64,000 bases of DNA from the NCBI GenBank assembly GCA_910587835.1, contig CAJUNQ010000010.1, positions 1 to 64,000 on the forward strand. Reading direction: 5' to 3'. Under the pieces are notes generated by a model that was given only the letters and a program-made list of their open reading frames with translations, was not told the origin of the DNA and searched no databases. Below are positions 51,583 through 59,667 of this stretch, one piece after another. The number at the start of each line of letters is the position of its first letter. Position 1 is the stretch's first letter. The position numbers were made by a program, and so were the translations under genes. The DNA is from an uncultured Oscillospiraceae bacterium. GTDB taxonomy: Bacteria > Bacillota > Clostridia > Oscillospirales > Acutalibacteraceae.

Positions 51583-52409
51583 AGCAGCATCCCTCCTCCC
51601 GCATTGACTTCCTCTCCATCGTCAAACTGGTTCATAATGCCCATGCAGATAAGGATAATCACCATAAGCACCAGGGAGATGGCAGAGCCCAGATTGGGGT
51701 TGTAGGCGCTGCCTAAAAACTGCATGTCAATCAGGTCGCCAATCAGCAGGTTGCCCCCGCCCCCCAGCATTTTGGAGATGATGAAGGTACTTACCGCAGG
51801 CACAAACACCATGGTCACCCCAGAGATGACCCCGGGCATACTCATGGGCACCACAACCTTCAAAAAGACCTTTTTGTCATCCGCGCCCAGGTCCTGGGCG
51901 GCCTCAATCACGCTGGGGTCAATTTTGGTCAGCACCGAGTACAGGGGCAGAATCATGTAGGGGATGTAGTTATACACCATGCCCAGCACCACAGCCCCGG
52001 CCGTGTTGATCATGTGGACTTTGGGCAGGCCCAGGGCGGCAAGGGCAGCGTTGATGAGCCCGTTGTCCTCCAAAAGGGTCATCCAGGCGTAGGTGCGCAG
52101 CAGAAAGTTCATCCACATGGGCAGCATCACCAGCATCACCATAACGCTCTGACGCTTGGCAGGCAGGCGGGAGATAATATAGGCCAGAGGATAGCCCATC
52201 ACCAGCGACACCGCGGTTGCCACCGCCCCCAGCCAGATGGACCGGAGGAACACATTGGAGTATTGCCCCACGCTGAGGATATTGTCCAGTGTGAAGGCCC
52301 CGGACTTATCTGTAAAGGCAAACCAGGCCACCAGCACCATGGGCAGCACAATAAAAACCGTCATCCACACCGTGTAGGGGGCGGAGAGGAGCTTAGAGTT
52401 CGTCTTCAT
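51579..52409 (-). CDS. potB: Spermidine/putrescine ABC transporter permease
   Basis: The 276-aa permease has six hydrophobic segments. The EAA loop is AAQDLGADDKKVFLKVVVPMSMPGVISGV, and the PotB-like VPAVSTFIISKMLGGGGNLLIGDLI follows. Its start lies inside the end of potA (17-bp overlap) and its end overlaps potC, so the whole operon is translationally coupled. Confidence 0.94.
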   Translation of the reverse strand: MKTNSKLLSAPYTVWMTVFIVLPMVLVAWFAFTDKSGAFTLDNILSVGQYSNVFLRSIWLGAVATAVSLVMGYPLAYIISRLPAKRQSVMVMLVMLPMWMNFLLRTYAWMTLLEDNGLINAALAALGLPKVHMINTAGAVVLGMVYNYIPYMILPLYSVLTKIDPSVIEAAQDLGADDKKVFLKVVVPMSMPGVISGVTMVFVPAVSTFIISKMLGGGGNLLIGDLIDMQFLGSAYNPNLGSAISLVLMVIILICMGIMNQFDDGEEVNAGGGMLL

Positions 52410-53535
52410 TGCCTGCGCCCTCCTCTCCTCCGCTGGCGGCCATGTCCTCCTCCATCTCGTCCGAGAAGGTGCTGTAGTCGCCGAACTGGCCGGAATATTC
52501 CGACTTGGCCATTACATGGATGTCGTCCGGGGTCAGGGAGAGGCCGATGCGGTCCCCCACCTCCCGGCAGTCCGTGGACTGGATCATCCACTTGAAGCCC
52601 GCCACGTCCACAATGATCTCATAGTGCACCCCCTTGAAGGTGACATTGGTGACCTCCCCGGTAATATGGGTGGAGTCCGCCTGAACCACGTCAATGTCCT
52701 CGGGCCGGATGACCACGTCCACCGGGGTGTTAGTGCCAAAGCCCTTGTCCAGGCAGGGGAACCGGTGCCCGGCAAAGCGCACCTCATAGTCCTGAAGCAT
52801 CAGCCCGTCCAGAATATTGGACTCGCCGATAAAGTCCGCCACAAAGGCATTCTCCGGCTCGTTGTAAATGTCGGTGGGAGAGCCGATTTGCTGGATGACG
52901 CCCCCGTCCATCACCACCACCCGGTCTGACATGGACAGGGCCTCCTCCTGGTCGTGGGTGACAAAGACAAAGGTAATGCCTGTCTGCTGCTGGATCTTTT
53001 TCAGCTCCACCTGCATGTCCTTGCGCAGCTTTAAGTCCAGGGCGGAGAGGGGCTCGTCCAGCAGCAGCACCTTGGGCTCGTTGGCCAGGGCCCGGGCCAT
53101 GGCCACCCGCTGTTGCTGCCCACCAGAGAGCTGGCTGACCCCCCTGTGGGCATAGCCGGAGAGGTTCACCATGGCAAGCATTTCGTGAACGGTTTTTTTA
53201 ACCTCTTTTTCGGGCTTTCCCTTCAGCCTCATGCCAAAGGCAATGTTGTCGTACACATTGAGGTGGGGAAACAGGGCGTACTTTTGAAAAATGGTGTTGA
53301 CCTCCCGCTTGTGCGGGGGGAGCTGGGTGATGTTTTCGCCATAAAAAAAGACCTCGCCCGCGTCCGGCTTGATAAAGCCGCCGATGGTGCGCAGCACCGT
53401 GGTTTTGCCACAGCCCGAGGGGCCCAGAAGGGTCACGAACTCCCCGTCGTGAATGTCCAGCCCAAAGCCGGACAGCACCTGCTCGCCATCGTAGGACACA
53501 GCGATGTCTTTTAGCGAAATAATAGACTGACCCAT
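52393..53535 (-). CDS. potA: Spermidine/putrescine ABC transporter ATP-binding protein
   Basis: A protein of about 380 aa. The ABC domain has Walker A LLGPSGCGKTTVLR, Q-loop FQKYALFPHL, signature LSGGQQQRVAMARAL, Walker B VLLLDEPLSALD and switch His in VFVTHDQEEA. The C-terminal TOBE domain (about 245-355) includes VVIRPEDIDVV. The tail is acidic. The frame is open to 53712, but AAAGGAG upstream supports ATG 53535. It energises polyamine import with PotB, PotC and PotD. Confidence 0.95.
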   Translation of the reverse strand: MGQSIISLKDIAVSYDGEQVLSGFGLDIHDGEFVTLLGPSGCGKTTVLRTIGGFIKPDAGEVFFYGENITQLPPHKREVNTIFQKYALFPHLNVYDNIAFGMRLKGKPEKEVKKTVHEMLAMVNLSGYAHRGVSQLSGGQQQRVAMARALANEPKVLLLDEPLSALDLKLRKDMQVELKKIQQQTGITFVFVTHDQEEALSMSDRVVVMDGGVIQQIGSPTDIYNEPENAFVADFIGESNILDGLMLQDYEVRFAGHRFPCLDKGFGTNTPVDVVIRPEDIDVVQADSTHITGEVTNVTFKGVHYEIIVDVAGFKWMIQSTDCREVGDRIGLSLTPDDIHVMAKSEYSGQFGDYSTFSDEMEEDMAASGGEEGAGNEDEL

Positions 53536-53964
53536 GATTTGCATGTCTCCTTTGCGGCCACCACCAGCGCAAGCGCTGGACCTTATTCGCGCCTCAAAGC
53601 TGCCGGTGTCAGCCCGAAAGCGGCCCGCGAGCTGCTGCCAGCGAGACCCTACGCCTTTTTCTATGGCTGAGGGTAGGGCTGAAAGCTGCCTGTGGGGGCA
53701 ATCTGCCGGCATTTCGGCGGCGAATGGAGCGGGCGCTGTAAACGCTGCTGGTGGGTAGTAGAATTAGGTTGCGTGTCTTTCGTTATTCACAACATAACCC
53801 AGCCCGGAATGGAACACGCTGCCTCCCGCAAAGGATTTTCTGGTCCCGTCCGCTAGAGTGAAGTCCAGCATGGACGGGCCGGAGCAGTGCAAAACCGGGC
53901 CGCTTTTATGGCCGCGGACCTCCTTGAAAGCGCGGCCTTTTACAGATGCAAACGCAATGTACTT
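53536..53964 (-). other. Long 5' leader of the pot operon
   Basis: From the promoter to the potA start there are about 420 nt with no recognised riboswitch. Near potA is the hairpin CCAGCGC-AA-GCGCTGG, and further up is a GC-rich stem around GCGGCC. A short open frame (53871 to 53764, 35 codons, MLDFTLADGTRKSF...) lacks a ribosome site. Control of pot genes through this leader is possible but unproven. Confidence 0.5.
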
Positions 53965-53993
53965 ACTATACGAAAAAAAGCGAGCTTTGTCAA
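53965..53993 (-). promoter_or_regulatory. Promoter of the pot operon
   Basis: Minus strand: -35 TTGACA (53988-53993), 17-bp spacer with a T-run, -10 TATAGT (53965-53970). Confidence 0.85.
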
Positions 53994-54070
53994 GTATAGT
54001 TTTTTGAGGGAAGCAGGGGACGGAGACAATCGCGGGAAAGGGGACTCCTTCCCATCCCCAGTCCCCACAA

Positions 54071-54102
54071 AAAAATTGAGCCGGCTAAATCAGCCGGCCC
54101 AA
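54071..54102 (-). terminator. Terminator of the small membrane-protein gene
   Basis: On the minus strand GCCGGCT and AGCCGGC pair, followed by TCAATTTTTTTG. It lies 32 bp past the stop codon. Confidence 0.88.
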
Positions 54103-54133
54103 TTCGAGGTAAAATATGAAAGGACGAAAACCC

Positions 54134-54529
54134 TTATACTCTGTAATATTTTTCACCCAGGCTGCCTTGCAGAGATGTGCCCTGCCGGGGCCGACTGCTC
54201 CGCCGCCGCTCCCGGGCAACTGCCCGGGCAGCTGCCTGCCGCTGCCGTCTCCGGGACGCCCAGGCAAAGGCCAGCAAGCCTAACACCGGGATTGCCGCCA
54301 GCGCCCCAAAGGCCGCTGCGCTGGCCACCAGGGGAATCCACGGGTCTCCCACTGCCGGAGCCGAGATGCCTTGGGGCTCCTGCTGCTGGGTCTGGGTCTG
54401 GCTTATGTACCGGTCCATGGCCTCCTCCGGGCTGACCCGACTGGCCGCGCTCAGCACTGCAATTAAGCCTACGGTCACGATCAAAACAAAAAAGAACGGA
54501 AGGAATTTTCCTGTCAGTCTCCGGCTCAT
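54134..54529 (-). CDS. Small two-helix membrane protein, unknown function
   Basis: The 131-aa protein has an N-terminal basic start (MSRRLTGK) and helix FLPFFFVLIVTVGLIAVLSA. A short external loop (EEAMDRYISQTQTQQQEPQG) is followed by a second helix (LVASAAAFGALAAIPVLGLL). The tail is very Arg-rich and cytoplasmic (SRRRQRQAAARAVARERRRS). No family is recognised. It stands alone between its own promoter and terminator. Confidence 0.7.
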   Translation of the reverse strand: MSRRLTGKFLPFFFVLIVTVGLIAVLSAASRVSPEEAMDRYISQTQTQQQEPQGISAPAVGDPWIPLVASAAAFGALAAIPVLGLLAFAWASRRRQRQAAARAVARERRRSSRPRQGTSLQGSLGEKYYRV

Positions 54530-54613
54530 GCCGCGCCTCCCTGCCGCTGTTATGGCGGCATATTATGTCTATCGAAGATTGCATTTTAATTACAAGTGTT
54601 ACAAATTGGTTAC

Positions 54614-54642
54614 ATTCTAGCATGTCTTGCAGGAAAATGCAA
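54614..54642 (-). promoter_or_regulatory. Promoter and repeated TGTAAC words upstream of the small membrane-protein gene
   Basis: Minus strand: -35 TTGCAT (54637-54642), 17-bp spacer, -10 TAGAAT (54614-54619). Just downstream TGTAAC, TGTAAC and TGTAAT recur at 11- and 9-bp steps, a spacing that suits a regulator bound on one DNA face. Confidence 0.65.
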
Positions 54643-54682
54643 GCTTATTTCAAAAAGTTAACAATATATTCACAATCAAACA

Positions 54683-55297
54683 TTAAAACCCGTGACCACA
54701 CCGCGGCCTCTTCTTTGCCAGCCTTTTCAACCGCTGCATACTGGCCTGAGCGGCGGTGAAGTCTTCCCAGCACCAAGGCCCTGTAACCGGTCCCAGGCCT
54801 TGGGCGGCATCTCCGGCCAATAGGGCGCCATCTGCCAGCAACACGCCCATCGAGCCAGCCGTGTGTCCTGGCAGGGCTACCACCCGCCCCGCAACGCCAT
54901 AGGGGGCAAGGTCCATGCCCTCTGCTAAAAACACATGGGGGTGTACCGGCGGGATCTCCTGCGTCTGTATGGTGTGGTTGCTGGCAGCGGCATAAAGCCG
55001 GCCCCAAAGCCCCCTGCCATACACCCGCCGCCGTTCGCCCTGGGCCAGCAGGTCCGCGTCCTCTCGGCTGATGCCCACCGGGCAGCCCAACTCGCCGGAG
55101 AGAAACGCAGCGTTCTGGCAATGGTCGCAGTGGCCATGGGTCAGCAGGATCAGCCGTACCCGGGCGGCGCGGCAGGCTTCCAGCACCAGCTGCCGGTAGC
55201 GGGCCGTGCCGGTATCTACCAGCACGCTGCCGCCCTGGCCCCGCAGCAGATAGGCGTTGGCAAACCCGCAACGCAGCACCGTCACTGTGGTTTTCAT
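54683..55297 (-). CDS. Metallo-beta-lactamase-fold hydrolase
   Basis: A protein of about 204 aa of glyoxalase II/MBL type. The N-terminal beta strands are TVTVLRCGFANAYLLRG and GGSVLVDTGTARYR. Metal motif THGHCDHCQNA (HxHxDH) lies at about residue 60. A later His is in LPGHTAGSMGVLL, and the conserved Asp is in LLAGDAAQG. Ligands are complete, so it is probably active. The substrate is unknown, with thioesters a common choice. GGGAGGT fixes ATG 55297. Confidence 0.88.
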   Translation of the reverse strand: MKTTVTVLRCGFANAYLLRGQGGSVLVDTGTARYRQLVLEACRAARVRLILLTHGHCDHCQNAAFLSGELGCPVGISREDADLLAQGERRRVYGRGLWGRLYAAASNHTIQTQEIPPVHPHVFLAEGMDLAPYGVAGRVVALPGHTAGSMGVLLADGALLAGDAAQGLGPVTGPWCWEDFTAAQASMQRLKRLAKKRPRCGHGF

Positions 55298-55378
55298 AGC
55301 GATACCTCCCTCAAATAGCAAGAAACAGGCAGGTTACCCCGCCCGTCCCTCTTATATTCCCGTTCATTTGGGCAAGCC

Positions 55379-55756
55379 TTACTTCAGCTCCACCTCAGCG
55401 CCAGCCTCAGTCAGCTTGGCCTTCAGAGCCTCGGCGTCCTCCTTGGAGATGCCCTCCTTCACAGCCTTGGGAGCCTCGTCCACCAGAGCCTTGGCCTCCT
55501 TCAGGCCCAGACCGGCAGCGTCCTTGACCACCTTGATGACGTTGATCTTGTTGGCGCCAGCAGACTTCAGGATGACGTCAAACTCGGTCTTCTCCTCAGC
55601 AGCGGGAGCAGCGGCGGCGGGAGCGGCAACGGCAACAGCGGCGGGAGCGGCAGCGGACACGCCGAACTCCTCCTCGAGAGCCTTGACCAGCTCGGAGAGC
55701 TCCAGAACAGTAAGAGCCTTGACTTCTTCAATCAGGTTGGTGACTTTCTCAGACAT
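55379..55756 (-). CDS. rplL: 50S ribosomal protein L7/L12
   Basis: The 125-aa protein forms the ribosomal stalk that recruits translation GTPases. It has the N-terminal dimerisation helix (EKVTNLIEEVKALTVLELSE) and an Ala-rich hinge (AAAPAAVAVAAPAAAAPAAE). The globular C-terminus contains FDVILKSAGANKINVIKVVK and GLGLKEAKALVDEAPKAVKE. GGAGG 8 bp upstream favours ATG 55756 over 55771. It follows rplJ by 84 bp. Confidence 0.98.
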   Translation of the reverse strand: MSEKVTNLIEEVKALTVLELSELVKALEEEFGVSAAAPAAVAVAAPAAAAPAAEEKTEFDVILKSAGANKINVIKVVKDAAGLGLKEAKALVDEAPKAVKEGISKEDAEALKAKLTEAGAEVELK

Positions 55757-55840
55757 GGTAATTTCCTCCAAAATATCAAATTATTTTTCAGTGAAAGATA
55801 CAGAAACTTTGTGACTTCCTCAGAATCTGCTTGAAAAAAA

Positions 55841-56377
55841 TCAGGCAGACTGCTTCTCGGCAATAGCGTTGAGAGCAATAACCAGGCTGCGGAGCGCGCC
55901 GCTGCACACATTGGCCATGCCCTGGATGGGGCCGTTCAAGCCGCCGAGCACCTGTGCCAGAAGGACCTCCTTGGGCGGGAGCTTGGCCAGCTCCTCAATT
56001 CCCGTGGCGTCCACTGCGCCGCCGTCAATAAAGCCGGCCTTTACCGCAAAGGTTGTGTTGGGGTTGGCCTTGATATAGTCAGAGAGGATTTTCGGGGCCT
56101 CGGTGTAGCCCTTGTCGCTGTAGGCAATGGCGGTAGAGCCCTTCAGGTGCTCGTCCAGGCCGTCAATCCCCGCCTCCTGAAAGGCGCGGGACAGCAGGGT
56201 GTTCTTCACCACCTTGTACTCACAGCCGGCCTCCCGCAGCTCCTTGCGGAGCTTGGTGTCCTTCTCCACGCTGATGCCGCTGTAGTTGACCAGCACGCCC
56301 ACATTGGCCCCCTTAAAGGCCTCGCAGAGCTCGCTGACCTGCTGCTTTTTCTGTTCCAGAATTTTCTCGCTGGGCAA
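55841..56377 (-). CDS. rplJ: 50S ribosomal protein L10
   Basis: The 178-aa protein anchors the L7/L12 stalk to 23S rRNA. Conserved parts are VGVLVNYSGISVEKDTKLRK, the RNA-contact segment YKVVKNTLLSRAF, and a C-terminal helix that binds L12. The start is TTG 56377, behind a strong GGAGGTGAA. It is preceded by the L10 leader RNA and attenuator, so it is autoregulated with rplL. Confidence 0.98.
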   Translation of the reverse strand: MPSEKILEQKKQQVSELCEAFKGANVGVLVNYSGISVEKDTKLRKELREAGCEYKVVKNTLLSRAFQEAGIDGLDEHLKGSTAIAYSDKGYTEAPKILSDYIKANPNTTFAVKAGFIDGGAVDATGIEELAKLPPKEVLLAQVLGGLNGPIQGMANVCSGALRSLVIALNAIAEKQSA

Positions 56378-56394
56378 TTTGTTTCACCTCCGTT

Positions 56395-56572
56395 ATATGG
56401 GGTCAGTCCAAATCAAAAGCGCCTCTCCCGGAGGAAAGGCCGGGAAAGGCGCTGGAAATCAAGCAAATGAATGGGGGAATCCCCCGTTTCCACACGCTTA
56501 TCTTCCCTCGGCAGGCTGGTTTCCCGTTTCAGTCCGGCTATGCGGACACCTGCTGTCTTTGGTTGGACAGCT
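56395..56572 (-). ncRNA. L10 leader RNA with attenuator
   Basis: On the minus strand the leader reads CCAACCAAAGACAGCAGGTG and later CAGCCTGCCGAGG, matching the conserved CAGCAGG/CCTGCCG core of bacterial L10 leaders. Before rplJ lies a terminator-type hairpin: GCGCCTTTCCCGG pairs with CCGGGAGAGGCGC (56419-56452), then TTTTGATTT. By established knowledge, L10(L12) binds such leaders to repress its own operon. Confidence 0.85.
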
Positions 56573-56577
56573 TGATT

Positions 56578-56606
56578 ATTATAGCACATGCCGTGGGGGA
56601 TGTCAA
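56578..56606 (-). promoter_or_regulatory. Promoter of rplJ-rplL
   Basis: Minus strand: consensus -35 TTGACA (56601-56606), 17-bp spacer, consensus -10 TATAAT (56578-56583). The TGA stop of the upstream flavin-fold gene lies inside this -35 box. Confidence 0.93.
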
Positions 56607-57091
56607 GCCTTATTCCCCATCATTTCCTTTGCCTGCTTTCCGGTCATGTGTTCTATTTTCATTTCCAGCACACAGAGCCTGCCCTGGCTGTCCGCAATCT
56701 CTCGGGCCCTGGCCGAGCCGTCGTCCTGGGGGCAGTACCGGGCCGCCAGCTTATGGGCAGCGGCCAGGGCCTCCTCCCCCTCCAGCACCCGGATCACCCC
56801 AAAGGCAATGACGCTGCGGAAGTAGGTGGTGAACTTTTCAGGCGCCACCTGGTCCTGGTCAATGACACAGAAGGAGGCCTTTGGACACCGGGCAATGGCG
56901 TCCAGCTTGTGGCCGCTTTTGGCGCAGTGGAAGATGAGCCGGTCCCCGTCCAGGGCGTAGCTGATGGGCACCGCATAGGGGTAGCCTCCGTCCCCTGCCA
57001 GGGCCAGGACCCCAGAGGTGCCCCGTTCCAGAACAGCCCGGCTCTCCTCTTGGTTCAGCTGCTGCTTAAATCTGCGCATGGGTCGAAACAT
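56603..57091 (-). CDS. Pyridoxamine 5'-phosphate oxidase-fold flavoprotein
   Basis: The 162-aa protein is of the small PNPOx-like/5-nitroimidazole-resistance (NimA-like) type: a split-barrel flavin fold starting RRFKQQLNQEESRAVLERGT. It continues GVLALAGDGGYPYAVPISYA, DRLIFHCAKSGHKLDAIARC, FCVIDQDQVAPEKFTTYFRS, and a C-terminal EMKIEHMTGKQA. The substrate is unknown. Nim-like activity would need testing. GGAGG supports ATG 57091. It is monocistronic and ends in the rplJ promoter. Confidence 0.88.
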   Translation of the reverse strand: MFRPMRRFKQQLNQEESRAVLERGTSGVLALAGDGGYPYAVPISYALDGDRLIFHCAKSGHKLDAIARCPKASFCVIDQDQVAPEKFTTYFRSVIAFGVIRVLEGEEALAAAHKLAARYCPQDDGSARAREIADSQGRLCVLEMKIEHMTGKQAKEMMGNKA

Positions 57092-57156
57092 TGTGATTCC
57101 TCCAATCCTTTCAAATCCGTTTGCCTTACAGAAATCTTACGGTTTTTCCTCCCCGC

Positions 57157-57185
57157 TTGTCCTGGGCCTGTTGTTATGCTACACT
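57157..57185 (+). promoter_or_regulatory. Promoter upstream of the small membrane ORF
   Basis: -35 TTGTCC (57157-57162), 17-bp spacer, -10 TACACT (57180-57185). Moderate match to consensus. Confidence 0.55.
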
Positions 57186-57248
57186 GAGAGAAAAGGGGAA
57201 GGAGTGTGCTTTTATGCTGGATTCACCGGCATTTCATTAATCGCATAC

Positions 57249-57548
57249 ATGTTCACCGATTGGTTCGGCTTCTTCTACTTTGTGCTGCCAGTGCTTCTGA
57301 CCTTTACCGGCCAGCTTTGGCTGTGCTTTCGCGCCAAACGCATCCTGCCCAAGCTGCTGCCCGCTGCTTTTGGGCCCCTGACCATGGCGGCAGTTTACGG
57401 GGCTTTTCTGGTCGTCGGGGAAAATCTCCTCTACCTCTACCCTTTGGGCATAGCCGGGCTGATTCTTCTGGGCAGCTTTACCGGGTGGCTGGTTTACTTC
57501 GCTGCCTGTGCCATCCGCTGGCTAAAGAAAAAGACGTCTCACAGCTGA
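57249..57548 (+). CDS. Small polytopic membrane protein, start uncertain (possible frameshift)
   Basis: From ATG 57249 the 99-aa product has about three helices (WFGFFYFVLPVLLTFTGQLW, FGPLTMAAVYGAFLVVGENL, GIAGLILLGSFTGWLVYFAA) and a basic end KKKTSHS. The frame is open upstream (GTG 57204, in frame but touching the ribosome site). The best ribosome site, AAGGAG at 57198-57203, points to ATG 57214 in another frame, which reads MLDSPAFH and stops at 57240. One added base near 57236 would join the two. No family is recognised. Confidence 0.6.
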   Translation: MFTDWFGFFYFVLPVLLTFTGQLWLCFRAKRILPKLLPAAFGPLTMAAVYGAFLVVGENLLYLYPLGIAGLILLGSFTGWLVYFAACAIRWLKKKTSHS

Positions 57549-57561
57549 GACGCCTTTTTTA
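57528..57561. terminator. Bidirectional terminator between small membrane gene and rplA
   Basis: ACGTCTCA and TGAGACGC pair around a short CAGC loop. They are flanked by AAAGAAAAAG and CTTTTTTAT, so the hairpin serves both convergent transcripts. Confidence 0.85.
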
Positions 57562-57569
57562 TACAAACA

Positions 57570-58262
57570 TCAGATGAACTTCGCGGGATTGATCTTGATG
57601 CCGGGGCCCATGGTAGCGGCCACCGTGCAGGAACGCACATACTGGCCCTTTGCCGCTGCGGGCTTGGCCTTGACAATGGCGTCCATCAGGGTGTTGAAGT
57701 TCTCCGCCAGCTTCTCAGAGCCAAAGGAAATCTTGCCGATGGGGCAGTGGATGATGTTGGTCTTGTCCAGGCGGTACTCGATTTTACCGGCCTTGGCCTC
57801 CTGCACAGCCCGGCCAATGTCCGGGGTCACAGTGCCGGCCTTGGGGTTGGGCATCAGGCCCCGGGGGCCCAGCACCCGGCCCAGACGGCCCACCAAGCCC
57901 ATCATGTCAGGCGAGGTAACCACCACGTCAAAGTCCATCCAGCCCTCAGACTGAATCTTCTGAACCATTTCCTCAGCGCCCACATAGTCGGCGCCGGCGG
58001 CCTGGGCGGCCTCAATGTTGTCGCCCTTGCAGATGGCCAGCACCCGCACCTTTTTGCCCGTGCCATTGGGCAGAACCACCGCGCCGCGCACCTGCTGGTC
58101 CGCGTGACGGCCGTCAACGCCCAGCTTCACATGAAGCTCCACGGTCTCGTCAAACTTTGTGGTGCCGGTCTTGACGCAAAGGTCCAGGGCCTCTGCGGTG
58201 TCGTAAAGCTTCTGACGGTCAATGAGCTTTGCGCTCTCTCTGTACTTCTTTCCGTGTTTCAT
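57570..58262 (-). CDS. rplA: 50S ribosomal protein L1
   Basis: The 230-aa protein begins KHGKKYRESAKLIDRQKLYD. It carries FDETVELHVKLGVDGRHADQQVRG, VVTSPDMMGLVGRLGRVLGP, RGLMPNPKAGTVT and the C-terminal SFGSEKLAENFNTLMDAIVK. It forms the mobile L1 stalk at the tRNA exit site. It follows rplK by 18 bp and ends the rpmG-secE-nusG-rplK-rplA operon. Confidence 0.98.
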   Translation of the reverse strand: MKHGKKYRESAKLIDRQKLYDTAEALDLCVKTGTTKFDETVELHVKLGVDGRHADQQVRGAVVLPNGTGKKVRVLAICKGDNIEAAQAAGADYVGAEEMVQKIQSEGWMDFDVVVTSPDMMGLVGRLGRVLGPRGLMPNPKAGTVTPDIGRAVQEAKAGKIEYRLDKTNIIHCPIGKISFGSEKLAENFNTLMDAIVKAKPAAAKGQYVRSCTVAATMGPGIKINPAKFI

Positions 58263-58280
58263 TGCAGCTTCCCCCTTCCC

Positions 58281-58706
58281 TTAGTCTGCCACTTCAACGC
58301 CCATGCTGCGGGCGGTGCCGGCGATCATGCTCATAGCCGCTTCCAAAGAGCCCGCGTTCAGGTCAGGCATCTTGGTCTCGGCAATCTTCTGTATCTGCTC
58401 CTTGGTGATTTTGGCCACCTTCTTCTTGTTGGGCTCACCGGAGGCGGTGTCAATGCCGCAGGCCTTTTTGATGAGCACGGCCGCGGGAGGCGTTTTGGTG
58501 ACGAAGGTAAAGGAGCGGTCAGCGTACACAGTGATGACCACGGGGATGATCAGCCCCACATCGTTTTTGGTGCGCTCGTTGAACTCCTTGGTAAACGCCA
58601 TAATATTAACGCCGTGCTGGCCCAAAGCAGGGCCCACAGGGGGGGCCGGAGTGGCTTTTCCGGCAGGGATTTGGAGCTTGATAAAGCCCGTTACCTTTTG
58701 TGCCAT
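58281..58706 (-). CDS. rplK: 50S ribosomal protein L11
   Basis: The 141-aa protein begins MAQKVTGFIKLQIPAGKATP, then PPVGPALGQHGVNIMAFTKE. It ends with the rRNA-binding domain AGSLEAAMSMIAGTARSMGV. It forms the GTPase-associated centre with 23S rRNA. The frame is open to 58775, but GGAGGTAA and the family N-terminus set the start at 58706. Confidence 0.98.
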   Translation of the reverse strand: MAQKVTGFIKLQIPAGKATPAPPVGPALGQHGVNIMAFTKEFNERTKNDVGLIIPVVITVYADRSFTFVTKTPPAAVLIKKACGIDTASGEPNKKKVAKITKEQIQKIAETKMPDLNAGSLEAAMSMIAGTARSMGVEVAD

Positions 58707-58836
58707 TTTTACATTACCTCCAAATATTGTGGTGATAGCGGTAGGGGCAGAAGAAATTTTACCCATACCTCCCACGGAGAAGCCTGGCGCTGCCGCCGGG
58801 CCTCACTCGCTTCTAAAACCTTTTGCTGTTCTGCTG

Positions 58837-59361
58837 TCAGCCAATGGGCTCGGCCTGGTCCAGCTCCAGCTCCACCGGGGTGTCCCGGCCAAACATAGAG
58901 ACTGTAACCCGCACCCGGTTTTTCTCCGGGTCCAGCTCCTCCACCACGCCGATAAAGCCCTCCAGGGGTCCGTCGGTGATGTTCACCGAGTCGCCCACCT
59001 GGTAGCTTACCTCAAACTCGCGCTTGTCAATGCCCAGCCGGGCCACCTCGGCCTCGGTAAGGGGGATGGGCTTGGAGGAGGGCCCCACGAAGCCGGTGCA
59101 GCCCCGGATATTCCGCACAGCGTACCAGCTCTCGTCGGTCATGATCATTTTGACGATGACATAGCCCGGGAAGATCTTTCGCTCGACCTCCTTGCGCCTG
59201 CCGTCGTCGGTGATCTCCGTCACCTGCTCGGTGGGCACCCGGATCTCCTGAATGAGCTCTTGCAACTGACGGTTCTCCACCGTCTTTTCCAGGTTTGAGG
59301 CTACCTTGTTTTCATATCCCGAGTAGGTATGCACCACATACCATTTCGCGTCCTCCGCCAT
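58837..59361 (-). CDS. nusG: Transcription termination/antitermination factor NusG
   Basis: The 174-aa protein has the NGN domain (KWYVVHTYSGYENKVASNLE, RKIFPGYVIVKMIMTDESWY, GCTGFVGPSSKPIPLT) and a C-terminal KOW domain (VGDSVNITDGPLEGFIGVVE, then VRVTVSMFGRDTPVELEL). It binds RNA polymerase and couples it to Rho or ribosomes. GGAGGTAGCT places the start at 59361 rather than 59373. Confidence 0.98.
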   Translation of the reverse strand: MAEDAKWYVVHTYSGYENKVASNLEKTVENRQLQELIQEIRVPTEQVTEITDDGRRKEVERKIFPGYVIVKMIMTDESWYAVRNIRGCTGFVGPSSKPIPLTEAEVARLGIDKREFEVSYQVGDSVNITDGPLEGFIGVVEELDPEKNRVRVTVSMFGRDTPVELELDQAEPIG

Positions 59362-59409
59362 AGCTACCTCCAAACGTTTCCGGCTTGTCTCTTCAAACGG
59401 GGCGGGGCT

Positions 59410-59655
59410 TTATGCCGCCACATTCATCACCAGGCCCAAAAGATTCATAAAGGCCGTGTCCAGCAAAAACACGAACAGTCCCAGCACGATAATGGTTGCC
59501 AGCACCACCCCGGTGTTTTTGAACACCGCCTTGGGCGTGGGCCACACGATCTTTTTGATCTCACCCTTGCAGTCCTTTACAAATTTTGCGGTCTTTTTGC
59601 CAAAGGAGACAAGGCCGTTGGGCTTTTTGCCGCTGTTCTTCTCGTTATCCGCCAT
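59410..59655 (-). CDS. secE: Preprotein translocase subunit SecE
   Basis: The 81-aa protein has the SecE signature CKGEIKKIVWPTPKAVFKNT ahead of one transmembrane helix (GVVLATIIVLGLFVFLLDTA). A basic N-terminus precedes it. It clamps SecY in the protein-export channel. AAGGAG lies 8 bp before ATG 59655. Placement between rpmG and nusG is canonical. Confidence 0.97.
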   Translation of the reverse strand: MADNEKNSGKKPNGLVSFGKKTAKFVKDCKGEIKKIVWPTPKAVFKNTGVVLATIIVLGLFVFLLDTAFMNLLGLVMNVAA

Positions 59656-59667
59656 GCCGTTTGCTCC

